Source of the DNA: Wenzhouxiangella sp042310355
GTDB lineage: Bacteria; Pseudomonadota; Gammaproteobacteria; Xanthomonadales; Wenzhouxiangellaceae
Direction of reading: 5' to 3'
Assembly (NCBI RefSeq): GCF_042310355.1
Contig: NZ_JBHJMR010000002.1
Coordinates: 310,001 to 374,000, forward strand
DNA length: 64,000 bases
Numbering within the stretch: the stretch's first letter is position 1; each line of letters opens with the position of its first letter. The notes under the pieces were generated by a model. It was not told the DNA's origin. It ran no database searches and saw nothing but the letters and a program-made list of their open reading frames with translations. The translations under genes were made by a program, and so were the position numbers. Positions 9,283 through 17,432 of the stretch are shown piece after piece.

Positions 9283-9852
9283 ATGGCAACGTACAGTACC
9301 AACGAGTTCAAGTCGGGCCTGAAGATCATTCTCGACGGCGACCCGTACAACATCGTCGAGAACGAGTTCGTCAAACCCGGCAAGGGCCAGGCCTTCAGCC
9401 GGGTCAAGGTGCGCAACCTTCTGACCGGGCGCGTGATCGAGCGAACCTTCAAGTCGGGTGAGTCGGTCGAAGCGGCGGACGTGTTCGAGAAGGAAGTGCA
9501 GTACCTCTACAGCGACGGCGAGTTCTGGCACTTCATGGACCCCGACTCCTTCGAACAGCTCGCCGCCGACGACAAGGTGGTCGGCGATGCGGCGCAGTGG
9601 CTGGTCGAAGAGGCCATGTGCCAGGTCACGCTGTGGAACGGCTCGCCGATCCAGATCCTGCCGCCGAACTTCGTGGAGCTCAAGATCGTCGAGACGGACC
9701 CGGGCCTGCGCGGTGATACTTCCGGCAGCGGCGGCAAGCCGGCCTCGCTCGAGACGGGGGCGACGGTGCGCGTGCCCCTGTTCGTGCAGGAAGGCGAAGT
9801 CATCAAGGTCGACACGCGTACCGGCGAGTACATGTCGCGGGTCAAGGATTGA
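9283..9852 (+). CDS. efp: Translation elongation factor P
   Basis: A 189 aa EF-P with KOW, OB and C-terminal domains and the modification loop KPGKGQAF, whose Lys34 is the usual beta-lysylation site. EF-P binds the ribosome between the P and E sites and relieves stalling at proline stretches. The start follows CCGGAGACAAC, a good ribosome binding site. It is divergent from epmB, whose product makes the modifier. EpmA is not in this window. Confidence 0.97.
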   Translation: MATYSTNEFKSGLKIILDGDPYNIVENEFVKPGKGQAFSRVKVRNLLTGRVIERTFKSGESVEAADVFEKEVQYLYSDGEFWHFMDPDSFEQLAADDKVVGDAAQWLVEEAMCQVTLWNGSPIQILPPNFVELKIVETDPGLRGDTSGSGGKPASLETGATVRVPLFVQEGEVIKVDTRTGEYMSRVKD

Positions 9853-11204
9853 TGCCGATGGACCCGGCCGCTGAAATCCTGCTGCCGCGCTGGATCGTTC
9901 CGGTCCGGCCCGAGGGCGCCGTCCTCGAGGATCACGGCGTGCTGATCGAGAACGGCCGCATCGCCGCCGTCGCGGACGCCGACGAGCTGGTCAAGTCGCA
10001 TCCGGACGCCGGCGTCACGCGCCTGCCGGACCACGCCCTGATGCCGGGCCTGGTCAATATTCATACGCACAGTGCCATGGCGCTGATGCGCGGCCTGGCC
10101 GACGATCTGCCGCTGATGCGCTGGCTCGAGGATCATATCTGGCCGACCGAGCAGCGCTGGGTCGGCGCGGAGTTCGTCCGGGTGGGTACCGACCTGGCCA
10201 TGGCCGAGATGCTTGCCGGCGGCACGACCTGCTTCAACGACAACTACTTCTTCCCCGACGTGACGGCTGCGGCGGCCGATCGGGCGGGCATGCGCGCGGT
10301 CATCGGCATTCCGGTCATTTCCGTGCCGACCGCCTGGGCCCAGACCGAGGACGAGTACTTCCGCCGCGGCCTGGAAATGCACCAGCAGCTGCTCGACATG
10401 CCGCTGGTCTCCTCCGCATTCGCACCGCATGCGCCCTACACGGTCACGGACCAGGCTTTTCACCGCATTCGATCGCTGGCAGAGGAAATGGACATTCCCG
10501 TCCACCTGCACTTGCTGGAGGCGGCCGGGGAAATCCAGGGCAGCCTCGATCAGTACGGCCTGACCCCGCTCGATCGCATGGAATCACTCGGCCTGCTCAG
10601 CGATCGCCTGCTGGCCGTGCACATGACCCAGCTCGACGATGCCGATATCGCGCGGGTGGCGCGCGCCGGCGTTCACATCCTGCACTGTCCCGCTTCCAAT
10701 CTGAAGCTGGCCAGCGGCATCTGCCGAGTGGCGGATCTCGACGCCGCCGGCGTCAACGTTGCCATCGGCACCGACGGCGCGGCCAGCAACAATACGCTCG
10801 ACATGTTCGCCGAGACGCGGCTGGCGGCCCTGCTTGCCAAGGGGGCGAGTGGCGATCCCGAAGCGGTGCCGGCCGAGCGCGCCCTGTCGATGGCCACGAT
10901 CAACGGTGCCCGGGCGCTGGGCATGGAAGACCGAATCGGTTCGATCGAAGTCGGCAAGAGCGCCGACCTGGCCGCCGTCGATCTGTCGGGTCTCAAGACG
11001 GCTCCGGTTCACCACGTTGTCTCGCAGCTGGTTTACGCCGCCTCGCGTGATCAGGTCAGTGATGTCTGGATCGAGGGGCGCCGCGTCGTCGAGCGGGGCG
11101 AGTTGACCACGCTGGATACCGAGCGCACCGCCGTGGAGGCCGAACACTGGGGCCGACGCTTGCGCGCGAGCGATTCCGCCGGCGCCGACGGAGCGGGCTC
11201 GTGA
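9852..11204 (+). CDS. mtaD: Amidohydrolase: 5-methylthioadenosine / S-adenosylhomocysteine deaminase type (TRZ/ATZ family)
   Basis: A 450 aa protein of the metal-dependent amidohydrolase superfamily. Metal-ligand motif NIHTHSAMALMRG follows the N-terminal composite domain, then FAPHAPYT, HLHLLE, AVHMTQL and the late Asp in GTDGAASNN. This set matches the MtaD/SAH deaminase branch, which deaminates methylthioadenosine and SAH to inosine forms, a salvage step. The gene starts at ATG 9852, overlapping the efp stop by one base. It leads a tight run mtaD-ubiG-gph. Exact substrate preference cannot be told from sequence. Confidence 0.85.
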   Translation: MPMDPAAEILLPRWIVPVRPEGAVLEDHGVLIENGRIAAVADADELVKSHPDAGVTRLPDHALMPGLVNIHTHSAMALMRGLADDLPLMRWLEDHIWPTEQRWVGAEFVRVGTDLAMAEMLAGGTTCFNDNYFFPDVTAAAADRAGMRAVIGIPVISVPTAWAQTEDEYFRRGLEMHQQLLDMPLVSSAFAPHAPYTVTDQAFHRIRSLAEEMDIPVHLHLLEAAGEIQGSLDQYGLTPLDRMESLGLLSDRLLAVHMTQLDDADIARVARAGVHILHCPASNLKLASGICRVADLDAAGVNVAIGTDGAASNNTLDMFAETRLAALLAKGASGDPEAVPAERALSMATINGARALGMEDRIGSIEVGKSADLAAVDLSGLKTAPVHHVVSQLVYAASRDQVSDVWIEGRRVVERGELTTLDTERTAVEAEHWGRRLRASDSAGADGAGS

Positions 11205-11920
11205 CCGGCACGGCGGGCGAGTCGCGCAACGTCGACCCGCTTGAGTCCGGCAAGTTTGATGCGCTGGCCGCACGCTGGTGGGATCCGGAAGGCGATTTCC
11301 AGACCTTGCACGACATCAACCCGCCGCGCGTCGAGTTCCTGGCCGAACGCGTGAAGCTGGAGGGTCGGCGCGTCCTCGACGTCGGCTGCGGCGGCGGCGT
11401 GCTCAGCGAGGCCCTGGCCGCGCTGGGAGCGAGCGTGACCGGTATCGATGCCGCCGAGCGGGCGCTCGAAGTGGCACGCCTGCACGGGCTCGAGTCAGGC
11501 CTGGATATCGACTACCGCCACGTGACCGCCGAGTCACTGGCCGCCGACGAGCCGGCAGCCTTCGATGTGGTCTGCTGCCTGGAAGTGCTCGAGCATGTAC
11601 CCGATCCGGCCAGCACGGTCCGGGCCTGCGCCGGGCTTTGCCGGCCGGGCGGGACCCTGCTGCTGAGCACCATCAACCGCTCGCCGCTGGCCTGGGCGAC
11701 CGCGATCGTCGGCGCCGAGTATGTCCTGGGGCTCCTGCCGCGTGGTACCCATCGCTACGACCGCCTGATTCGCCCCGCCGAACTGGCCGCGACCTGCCGC
11801 CAGGCCGGCCTGGAAGTGCGCGAGATCACCGGCCTGAGCTACAACCCGGTCTCGCGCAGCGTGCGTATCGGCGGCGCACCGCGCATCAACTATTTCCTGC
11901 ACGCCAAGCGGCCGGAGTGA
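11201..11920 (+). CDS. ubiG: Ubiquinone biosynthesis O-methyltransferase
   Basis: A 239 aa class I SAM methyltransferase. N-terminal NVDPLESGKFDALAARWWDP is the typical UbiG opening, LDVGCGGGVLSE is the SAM-binding loop, and INRSPLAWATAIVGAEYVLG plus LPRGTHRYDRLIRP are UbiG-specific. It carries out both O-methylation steps of ubiquinone synthesis. The GTG start overlaps the mtaD stop by 4 bp. Confidence 0.95.
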   Translation: MTGTAGESRNVDPLESGKFDALAARWWDPEGDFQTLHDINPPRVEFLAERVKLEGRRVLDVGCGGGVLSEALAALGASVTGIDAAERALEVARLHGLESGLDIDYRHVTAESLAADEPAAFDVVCCLEVLEHVPDPASTVRACAGLCRPGGTLLLSTINRSPLAWATAIVGAEYVLGLLPRGTHRYDRLIRPAELAATCRQAGLEVREITGLSYNPVSRSVRIGGAPRINYFLHAKRPE

Positions 11921-11940
11921 AAGGGGTGGCGACCGCGCCG

Positions 11941-12612
11941 ATGCCCCGCGCCGTGCTGTTCGATCTCGACGGCACCCTGATCGACTCCGCGCCCGATCTC
12001 CTGGCCGCGCTCGACCAGGTCCTGGCCGGCCTCGGCCAGTCCGGCGCCGATCATGCGCGTTTGAGGTCGCATGTCAGCCGCGGTGCCGTCGGCTTGCTGG
12101 CCGCCGGCATGCCGGGCTGGAACGCGCTGAGCGAGGGCGCGCGCGAGCGCGCCCGCCGGGAACTGCTCGATTACTACGCCGAACACTGCTGGGTGCATTC
12201 TGCGCCTTTCGAGGGCATCGAGGCGCTACTCGGCGATCTGCGCGCCCGCGGACTGCGGATGGGCGTCGTCACCAACAAAGTCAGCCGCTTCGCCGACCCC
12301 ATCGTCGACCGGGCGGGCTGGGGCGATCACTTCGGTTGCCTGATCAGCGGTGATCGCGTCGATCATCCCAAGCCCGATCCCGAGTCCGTGCTGGCCGCCT
12401 GCCGGGAGCTGGGGGTCGAGCCGGCCCGGACCCTGTTCGTCGGCGACGACCGTCGCGACGTGTTGGCCGGCCGCGCGGCCGGCGCGGCGACGGTCGTGGC
12501 CGCCTGGGGTTACCTGCCGGAGGATGTGCGTCCGCGGGACTGGTGCGCCGATGCCGTCATTGCGCATCCGCGCGAGCTGATCGATCTGCTCGATTCACGG
12601 GAGACGGGTTGA
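11941..12612 (+). CDS. gph: Phosphoglycolate phosphatase-type HAD hydrolase
   Basis: A 223 aa HAD phosphatase: FDLDGTLIDS is motif I with the nucleophile Asp, VVTNK is motif II, HPKPDPE carries the motif III Lys, and VGDDRRD is motif IV. Position after ubiG and the family pattern fit Gph or the related MupP-like enzymes. Gph removes phosphate from 2-phosphoglycolate made during DNA repair. An in-frame GTG at 11926 is an alternative start and would add five residues. Substrate is inferred. Confidence 0.85.
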   Translation: MPRAVLFDLDGTLIDSAPDLLAALDQVLAGLGQSGADHARLRSHVSRGAVGLLAAGMPGWNALSEGARERARRELLDYYAEHCWVHSAPFEGIEALLGDLRARGLRMGVVTNKVSRFADPIVDRAGWGDHFGCLISGDRVDHPKPDPESVLAACRELGVEPARTLFVGDDRRDVLAGRAAGAATVVAAWGYLPEDVRPRDWCADAVIAHPRELIDLLDSRETG

Positions 12613-13466
12613 TGGCGGGCTCGGTCGAGTGGAGCCGCTCGCGCATGCTCGGACGCGCCAGCCCCCTGGCGGCTTCATTGCCGTTTGCGCCGCAGTCACT
12701 GCAGGACGCCATCGTGGCCCTGCGCGCTGTCATCTCCGAAATCGCGGCGGTGCCCGACACGGTCAGCGATCCCGAGGTCGGGCGCAGGAAGCTCGCCTGG
12801 TGGGGCGACGCGCTGCGACGCAGGGCGAGTCATCCGGCCATCGAGGACCTGGTGACCAGCGGCGCGGCCGACCGGCTGGATCCCGAGCGCTTCCAGCCGC
12901 TCATTGCCCGGGTTGCCGCGACGCTCGAGGCCCCGCGCTTCGAGCTCAGCGACGATGCCTGGGCGCACTGCCTGGCCCTGGGCGGACCGGCGGCCAGCCT
13001 GGAAGCGGCACTGGTCGAGCCCGACGCCGAATCGACCGACGACTGGGCGGCGCTGGGCGGTTTCGCCTACCTGGTGCGCCTGGTGCGTGATCTCGGCATC
13101 GATGCGCGTGCCAATCGCTGGCCGGTTCCCCTCGACCTGCAGGCCGAGTACCAGGTTGCCCGACAGGACGTCGTCGGCGGGTCCGTTTCACGCGGTTTCG
13201 ACGGCATGGTGCGGGCCTGGCTTGCCGATGGCAGCCGGCGGGCCGGTGACGCGCTCGCGGCCCTGCCGCCCGGGCAGTGCTGGCGGCAGCGCCATCTTCT
13301 GGTCTCACACGCGCTCGATCAACGCCTGGCTCGGGTGCTGGCGAGGCGTCCGCGCCGCTTGCTCGAGCAGCGTGTGCAGCCCGGCCACATCGGCAACGTC
13401 TGGGAGGCCTGGCGCGAGGCGCGTCGCCTCGCCCGGGCAGCGAAGGTCGGGGTCAGTCGGAACTGA
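12612..13466 (+). CDS. Squalene/phytoene synthase-like protein (NDUFAF6-type), first Asp motif lost
   Basis: A 284 aa protein of the squalene/phytoene synthase superfamily: LAWWGDALRR at about 61-70 and RDLGIDARANRW at about 159-170, followed by VPLDL. The second Asp-rich motif (D160-x3-D164) is present, but the first, normally DDxxD, reads ISEIA at 41-45. Prenyl-diphosphate coupling is therefore unlikely. There are no carotenoid or hopanoid genes nearby. This resembles the NDUFAF6 branch, linked in eukaryotes to complex I assembly. The ATG overlaps the gph stop by one base, and the 3' end overlaps the convergent FmdB gene by 14 bp. Confidence 0.72.
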   Translation: MAGSVEWSRSRMLGRASPLAASLPFAPQSLQDAIVALRAVISEIAAVPDTVSDPEVGRRKLAWWGDALRRRASHPAIEDLVTSGAADRLDPERFQPLIARVAATLEAPRFELSDDAWAHCLALGGPAASLEAALVEPDAESTDDWAALGGFAYLVRLVRDLGIDARANRWPVPLDLQAEYQVARQDVVGGSVSRGFDGMVRAWLADGSRRAGDALAALPPGQCWRQRHLLVSHALDQRLARVLARRPRRLLEQRVQPGHIGNVWEAWREARRLARAAKVGVSRN

Positions 13467-13740
13467 TGATGTCGGGGCCCTTGCCGGCCGACTTCTCGTA
13501 AACACCCTTTCCGATCTTGCGGTACTGCGTGAAGCCGGCCTTCTCGGCCTCGCCGGCCGTGGGCGCGCGCGAGTTCTGACCGGCGAGGTTGGGGGGGCTG
13601 ATCAGCCGTCGCACCGGATGTCCGCAGTAGGGACATTTCCGCATCAGCGGATCATCCATCTTCTGAAGGATCGTCACCGGCTGACTGCAGTAGTCGCAGC
13701 CGGCTTGCGGCTCGGTGCTGATGTATTCGTAGAAGGGCAT
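13453..13740 (-). CDS. FmdB-family zinc ribbon protein
   Basis: A 95 aa protein starting MPFYEY, with Cys pairs C15-x2-C18 and C36-x2-C39 (CPYCG) that would bind one zinc ion, then a low-complexity tail rich in Lys and Gly. This matches the FmdB/CxxC_CXXC_SSSS regulatory family of small zinc ribbons, often found near formamidase or as stand-alone genes of unknown role. It is convergent with the squalene-synthase-like gene. Confidence 0.82.
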   Translation of the reverse strand: MPFYEYISTEPQAGCDYCSQPVTILQKMDDPLMRKCPYCGHPVRRLISPPNLAGQNSRAPTAGEAEKAGFTQYRKIGKGVYEKSAGKGPDIISSD

Positions 13741-13857
13741 ATGACCATTCTACCGCCACGCGCCGCCGCGCGTGAATCGGCCCGGCCGGGAATCGAATCT
13801 GCGACAATGCGCCCTGTTCATCGCTGGCGATCGAAATCGTCGAATAGGAAACTTCGG

Positions 13858-14556
13858 ATGAGTGATTCTGCAACGCCCGTCTGGCTGGTGACCGGCGCCG
13901 CCGGGGCCCTGGGAAGCGCCCTGGTGCGGCGCTTGCTCGAAGACGGTGCCGACTGCATCGCCCTCGATCGCCGCGCACGGGAACTCGATGCCCTGCACGA
14001 CGAACTGCATGAAAGCCTGGGCAGGGCGCCGGCGCTGATGCCCATGGACCTGGCCGGCGCCGGCCCCGAAGACTACCAGCAACTGGCCGAGGTGATCGAA
14101 TCACAGTTCGGTCGCGTCGACGTGCTGGTCCACAACGCCGCCGCGTTCCAGGCCCTGCGGCCGATGCTGCAGCAGCAGCCCGGGGAATGGCTCGAAACGC
14201 TTCAGACCAGCCTGACCGCCCCGTACATGCTCAGCGCCGTACTCGCACCGCTGATGGGGCGCGATTCCCGTATCGTGTTCGTCGGCGACCGTCACTGCCT
14301 GGAGCACCCTGGCGGCTGGGGCGCGTTCGGCGTGGCCCAGGCCGGGCGGCGGCAGATGGCGCGTATTCTGGAGGCAGACCGTGCCCGCAACCAGCCACGC
14401 GTGATCGAAGTCGACCCCGGGCCTTTCTACAGTCGGCTGCGGGTGGCAGCCTGGCCTTCGGATTCGCCCGAGAATCTGCCCGACGCCGCCACCGCCGCCG
14501 ACAAGGTCATCGCGGCGGTTGCCGATGCCGCCGATACGGGCAGGCCCGATTCCTGA
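13858..14556 (+). CDS. Short-chain dehydrogenase/reductase-like protein lacking the catalytic tetrad
   Basis: A 232 aa Rossmann protein similar to YciK-type SDRs. The cofactor motif TGAAGALG (12-19) is intact, and the NNAG position reads HNAA. The catalytic YxxxK is F157-x3-Q161 and the serine strand reads VGDRH, so the Ser, Tyr and Lys needed for hydride transfer are all replaced. It may bind NAD(P) but is probably not a reductase. The start ATG 13858 follows TAGGAAACTTCGG. hinT follows 12 bp downstream in the same direction. Confidence 0.8.
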   Translation: MSDSATPVWLVTGAAGALGSALVRRLLEDGADCIALDRRARELDALHDELHESLGRAPALMPMDLAGAGPEDYQQLAEVIESQFGRVDVLVHNAAAFQALRPMLQQQPGEWLETLQTSLTAPYMLSAVLAPLMGRDSRIVFVGDRHCLEHPGGWGAFGVAQAGRRQMARILEADRARNQPRVIEVDPGPFYSRLRVAAWPSDSPENLPDAATAADKVIAAVADAADTGRPDS

Positions 14557-14568
14557 GGAGCTGTAAAC

Positions 14569-14913
14569 ATGTCGGACGACCTATTCATCAAGATCATCGA
14601 GCGCGAGATTCCCGCCGACATCGTCTTCGAAGACGACGAGCTGCTGGCCTTTCGCGACATCAATCCGCAGGCGCCGGTGCATATCCTGATCGTGCCGAAG
14701 CGGCGCATCCCAACCATCAATGACCTGGGCGACGACGATGCTGCCCTGGTCGGCCGGATGGTGCTGGCCGCCAGAAAACTGGCTGCCGACGAAGGCCTGT
14801 CCAGTGATGGCTACCGCCTGGTGTTCAACTGCAACGAGCACGGCGGCCAGTCGGTCTACCACATTCACCTGCACCTGCTCGGCGGCCGCCAGATGAACTG
14901 GCCGCCTGGGTGA
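14569..14913 (+). CDS. hinT: HIT-family purine nucleoside phosphoramidase HinT
   Basis: A 114 aa protein with the histidine-triad motif HIHLHLLGG near the C-terminus and the N-terminal DLFIKIIEREIPADIVFEDD segment typical of HinT. The enzyme hydrolyses AMP-lysine and similar phosphoramidates. It follows the SDR-like gene by 12 bp with TGAGGAGCTGTAAAC as a strong ribosome binding site. Confidence 0.93.
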   Translation: MSDDLFIKIIEREIPADIVFEDDELLAFRDINPQAPVHILIVPKRRIPTINDLGDDDAALVGRMVLAARKLAADEGLSSDGYRLVFNCNEHGGQSVYHIHLHLLGGRQMNWPPG

Positions 14914-14983
14914 GGTGTCGGTTGCCTCGGGGCTTGCCGTAAGGGAGTGCCGCTTGTCGAGGCTGGTGGCAAGCTGCGGGGCG

Positions 14984-15050
14984 AAATTTTCAAGTTCCAA
15001 GCACCAAATTCGAAACAAATTCGAATGTTCGAAACCCGAATGCTCGAAAC
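14984..15050. repeat. Dispersed AT-rich repeat, copy 1
   Basis: A stretch much richer in A and T than its surroundings, with the repeated words TTCGAAAC and AATTCGAATG and the phrase AAGCACCAA. A second copy lies at 45974-46040 and aligns base by base over the core. It fills most of the 178 bp gap between hinT and the convergent MFS gene. No reading frame is supported in it. Confidence 0.7.
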
Positions 15051-15091
15051 AGCGAGTTGCTTTCGCAACGAGGAAGCCGGAATCCCGTGGG

Positions 15092-16420
15092 TCAAGCTTG
15101 CTGGGTTTCGGGCAGGCGGCTGCTGAGCCAGGCGCCGGCCAGGCCCATGGCGGCCAGGATCAGGATGATGCCGGAAGTGGGCAGGACGGTGGTCAGGGCG
15201 CCCACGCTGCCGGTCAGCAACAGCACCACGCCGATGACGGTGTTGCTCACCGCGACGTAGTCCGTGCGCTTGTTGCCGCCGGCCAGGTCGACGATGTAGG
15301 TCTTGCGTCCCAGCCGCACGCCCGAATGGGCGATGGCCAGCAAGAAGAAGAACAGGGGATAGAGCCAGGGGCTGTCGGCAAGCGGCGGCAGGCCGGTTAC
15401 CGTGGCGACCAGCAACATGCCGACCAGTGCGGCGCTCGAACCGGCCAGGATCATCACGCGCCGGCTCGAGACGTCGGCGAACCGGCCCCAGAACGGTGCC
15501 GACAAAACGCTGGCGACGCCGTCGGCGATCACGAACAGGCCCAGTACGAGCACAGCGCCCTCGGTTCGTTCGTGCGCGAGCATGATGAAGAAGGGGGCGC
15601 TGAGCGACGAGCACAGCAGCAGCGAACGCGCCAGGACGAAGCGACGAAAGTCAGGCTCGGTTCGAAGCAGGTCGAGGCGCTCGAGGGCTTCGCTCAGCGC
15701 GTTGCCGCCGCCCTCGGTCGCGCCGGGAAACTCGCGGATCATCGCGTAGGAGACGGAGGCGAGCAGCCACAGCCCGGCAGCCAGGACCAGCAGCGTCAGG
15801 AACAGGCCGGTGCTGCCGGATTCACCGCCGTCGAATAGCAGCACGGTGCCGACACCGACGGTGATCAGGCCCGCCAGGGTCTCCGACCAGCCGCCGACCC
15901 TTCCGCGGCGGGTCTTGGGCACCGTTTTGCCGAGCACGTCCTTCGACGCGACCGAGCACAGGCCGCGCGCGAGGCTGAACATGATCAGGGCCGCGAGCAG
16001 GCCGAAGCCGGCCGCCGTGCCGGTCAGCGTGACCGCCACGGCCGCCATGGCCAGCACCGCCAGCGCCTGCAGTACGGCGCCGAGCACGAAGGTCCACTTG
16101 CGCACGGGCTGGCGGCGCACGAAGCTGGCGATGACCAGCTGTGGAATCAGCGAGCCGGATTCGCGCACCGGCACCAGGAAGGCGGTAAACACGCCCGGTG
16201 CCGCCAGCGCCGACAGCAGCCAGGCGAGAACGGTCTTGGGGTTGGCGATCGCGTCGCCGAGCTTGGTGAAGAACTGCGTGAGAACCTGCAGGAAGAAGTT
16301 GCCCGGCACCACGCGACAGGCATCTTCGTCGATGTCCCGGCAAACCCTTGCGTCCTCTTCGTTGACCAGCTTCCGGTAAATCTCATCCAGGCTGTTGCTG
16401 GAGAAGATCCGCGATCTCAT
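15092..16420 (-). CDS. MFS transporter
   Basis: A 442 aa integral membrane protein with about 10-12 hydrophobic segments starting near residue 60, after a hydrophilic N-terminal 50 residues rich in acidic groups. It carries MFS-like loops such as FWGRFADVSSRRVM, between two helices of the second half. The substrate cannot be told. Its ATG overlaps the stop of csiV as ATGA, so it is translated from the same message. In many relatives csiV stands next to mfd instead, so the partnership is local. Confidence 0.75.
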   Translation of the reverse strand: MRSRIFSSNSLDEIYRKLVNEEDARVCRDIDEDACRVVPGNFFLQVLTQFFTKLGDAIANPKTVLAWLLSALAAPGVFTAFLVPVRESGSLIPQLVIASFVRRQPVRKWTFVLGAVLQALAVLAMAAVAVTLTGTAAGFGLLAALIMFSLARGLCSVASKDVLGKTVPKTRRGRVGGWSETLAGLITVGVGTVLLFDGGESGSTGLFLTLLVLAAGLWLLASVSYAMIREFPGATEGGGNALSEALERLDLLRTEPDFRRFVLARSLLLCSSLSAPFFIMLAHERTEGAVLVLGLFVIADGVASVLSAPFWGRFADVSSRRVMILAGSSAALVGMLLVATVTGLPPLADSPWLYPLFFFLLAIAHSGVRLGRKTYIVDLAGGNKRTDYVAVSNTVIGVVLLLTGSVGALTTVLPTSGIILILAAMGLAGAWLSSRLPETQQA

Positions 16421-17340
16421 GGGCTTGGCGTATTCGGGTCGAAATCCTCCCGCGCCGGATCGTCCGTATCCGCAACGTCCGACTCCGGATCGAGTTCGTG
16501 GCGGGTGACCCTTAGCAGCAGCCCGAGCCAGTCGGAATCGAAATACTCGATCCGTTCGGCCCGGATGGTGCGGCTCTGGGCGAGCCGATGAACGGCGTAG
16601 TCCGCGTCGAGGCCGGGCAGCGGCCAGGCAGCGGGTCCGACCCGCTCACCCGCGCGCCAGTGTAGTTCGATGTCGGCGTGCATGAATTGGCGCTGGCGCA
16701 GGCGAATACTGCCGTCGAGCCGGTAGTGGAACGCGGGGACGAGCTCCGAGACGTTACGGACGGGACGACCGTTGCGAAGCGGCCGCCCCGTCGGCGCCAG
16801 CTCGATCCATTCGGCCTTCAGGATTTGATCGTCGTGGATCCTGACGGCCTGGCGTTGCGCCGCCCGGTCGAGGCCCTGGTGCCAGGCGAGTGCGGCACGA
16901 ACCCGGTAGGCGCCCGAGCGTTCCAGTCGGTCGCGGGCTTGTTGCATCGTCTCGGAGAACTCGTCGAGCGCGAGCCATGGTTCCGGGTAGAGCAGGGCGC
17001 TGCCGAGGTCGCGATCGCCACGTTCGAGCTGGGCGAGCGTGTCGACGATGTTCAGGGCGGTTGCGAGCTCCGAATCCGAAGCGGACGCTTCCTCGCCGGC
17101 ACGTTCGAGCCGCCCGTCACGGGCGAAGGCGCGCCACGCCGGATCGATTGCGTCGGTATGGTCGGCCGGTGCGGTGATGGGCCAGTCGTCGGACTGTCCC
17201 GAGGCGTGCGTGAACACGATCGCCTCGACGCGGTAGAAGGCCTTTTCCGTCGCTTCTTCCCCGTTCGACTGGGCGAAGAGCGGCAGGGCGGGCGCACAAA
17301 CGGTCAGCGTGGCAATCAGCAAGATGGCGGAAGTCTTCAT
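16417..17340 (-). CDS. csiV: CsiV-like exported protein
   Basis: A 307 aa protein with a signal peptide (MKTSAILLIATLTVCAPALP, cleavage near residue 24) and the opening FYRVEAIVFTH, characteristic of the CsiV family, which has YxVEvIVF just after the signal. CsiV is a periplasmic peptidoglycan-linked protein first described in Shewanella. The late segment with FHYRLDGSIRLRQRQFMH fits family strands. Start ATG 17340, not the longer frame from 17370. It is divergent from the S9 peptidase. Confidence 0.72.
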   Translation of the reverse strand: MKTSAILLIATLTVCAPALPLFAQSNGEEATEKAFYRVEAIVFTHASGQSDDWPITAPADHTDAIDPAWRAFARDGRLERAGEEASASDSELATALNIVDTLAQLERGDRDLGSALLYPEPWLALDEFSETMQQARDRLERSGAYRVRAALAWHQGLDRAAQRQAVRIHDDQILKAEWIELAPTGRPLRNGRPVRNVSELVPAFHYRLDGSIRLRQRQFMHADIELHWRAGERVGPAAWPLPGLDADYAVHRLAQSRTIRAERIEYFDSDWLGLLLRVTRHELDPESDVADTDDPAREDFDPNTPSP

Positions 17341-17432
17341 GGTCGAAAAGTGTAACCGAGTCCCGGCCACACCGGCATGTCATGTCTCTGGTATCTTCTT
17401 ATTCCTGCTTTCCAATACCCGGTGCCCGATAC

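Noticed and set aside
12904..13857. Long open frame that would extend the SDR-like protein by 318 residues
   Set aside because: The extension lies over the squalene-synthase-like and FmdB genes in other frames and has no similarity pattern; family length fits ATG 13858.
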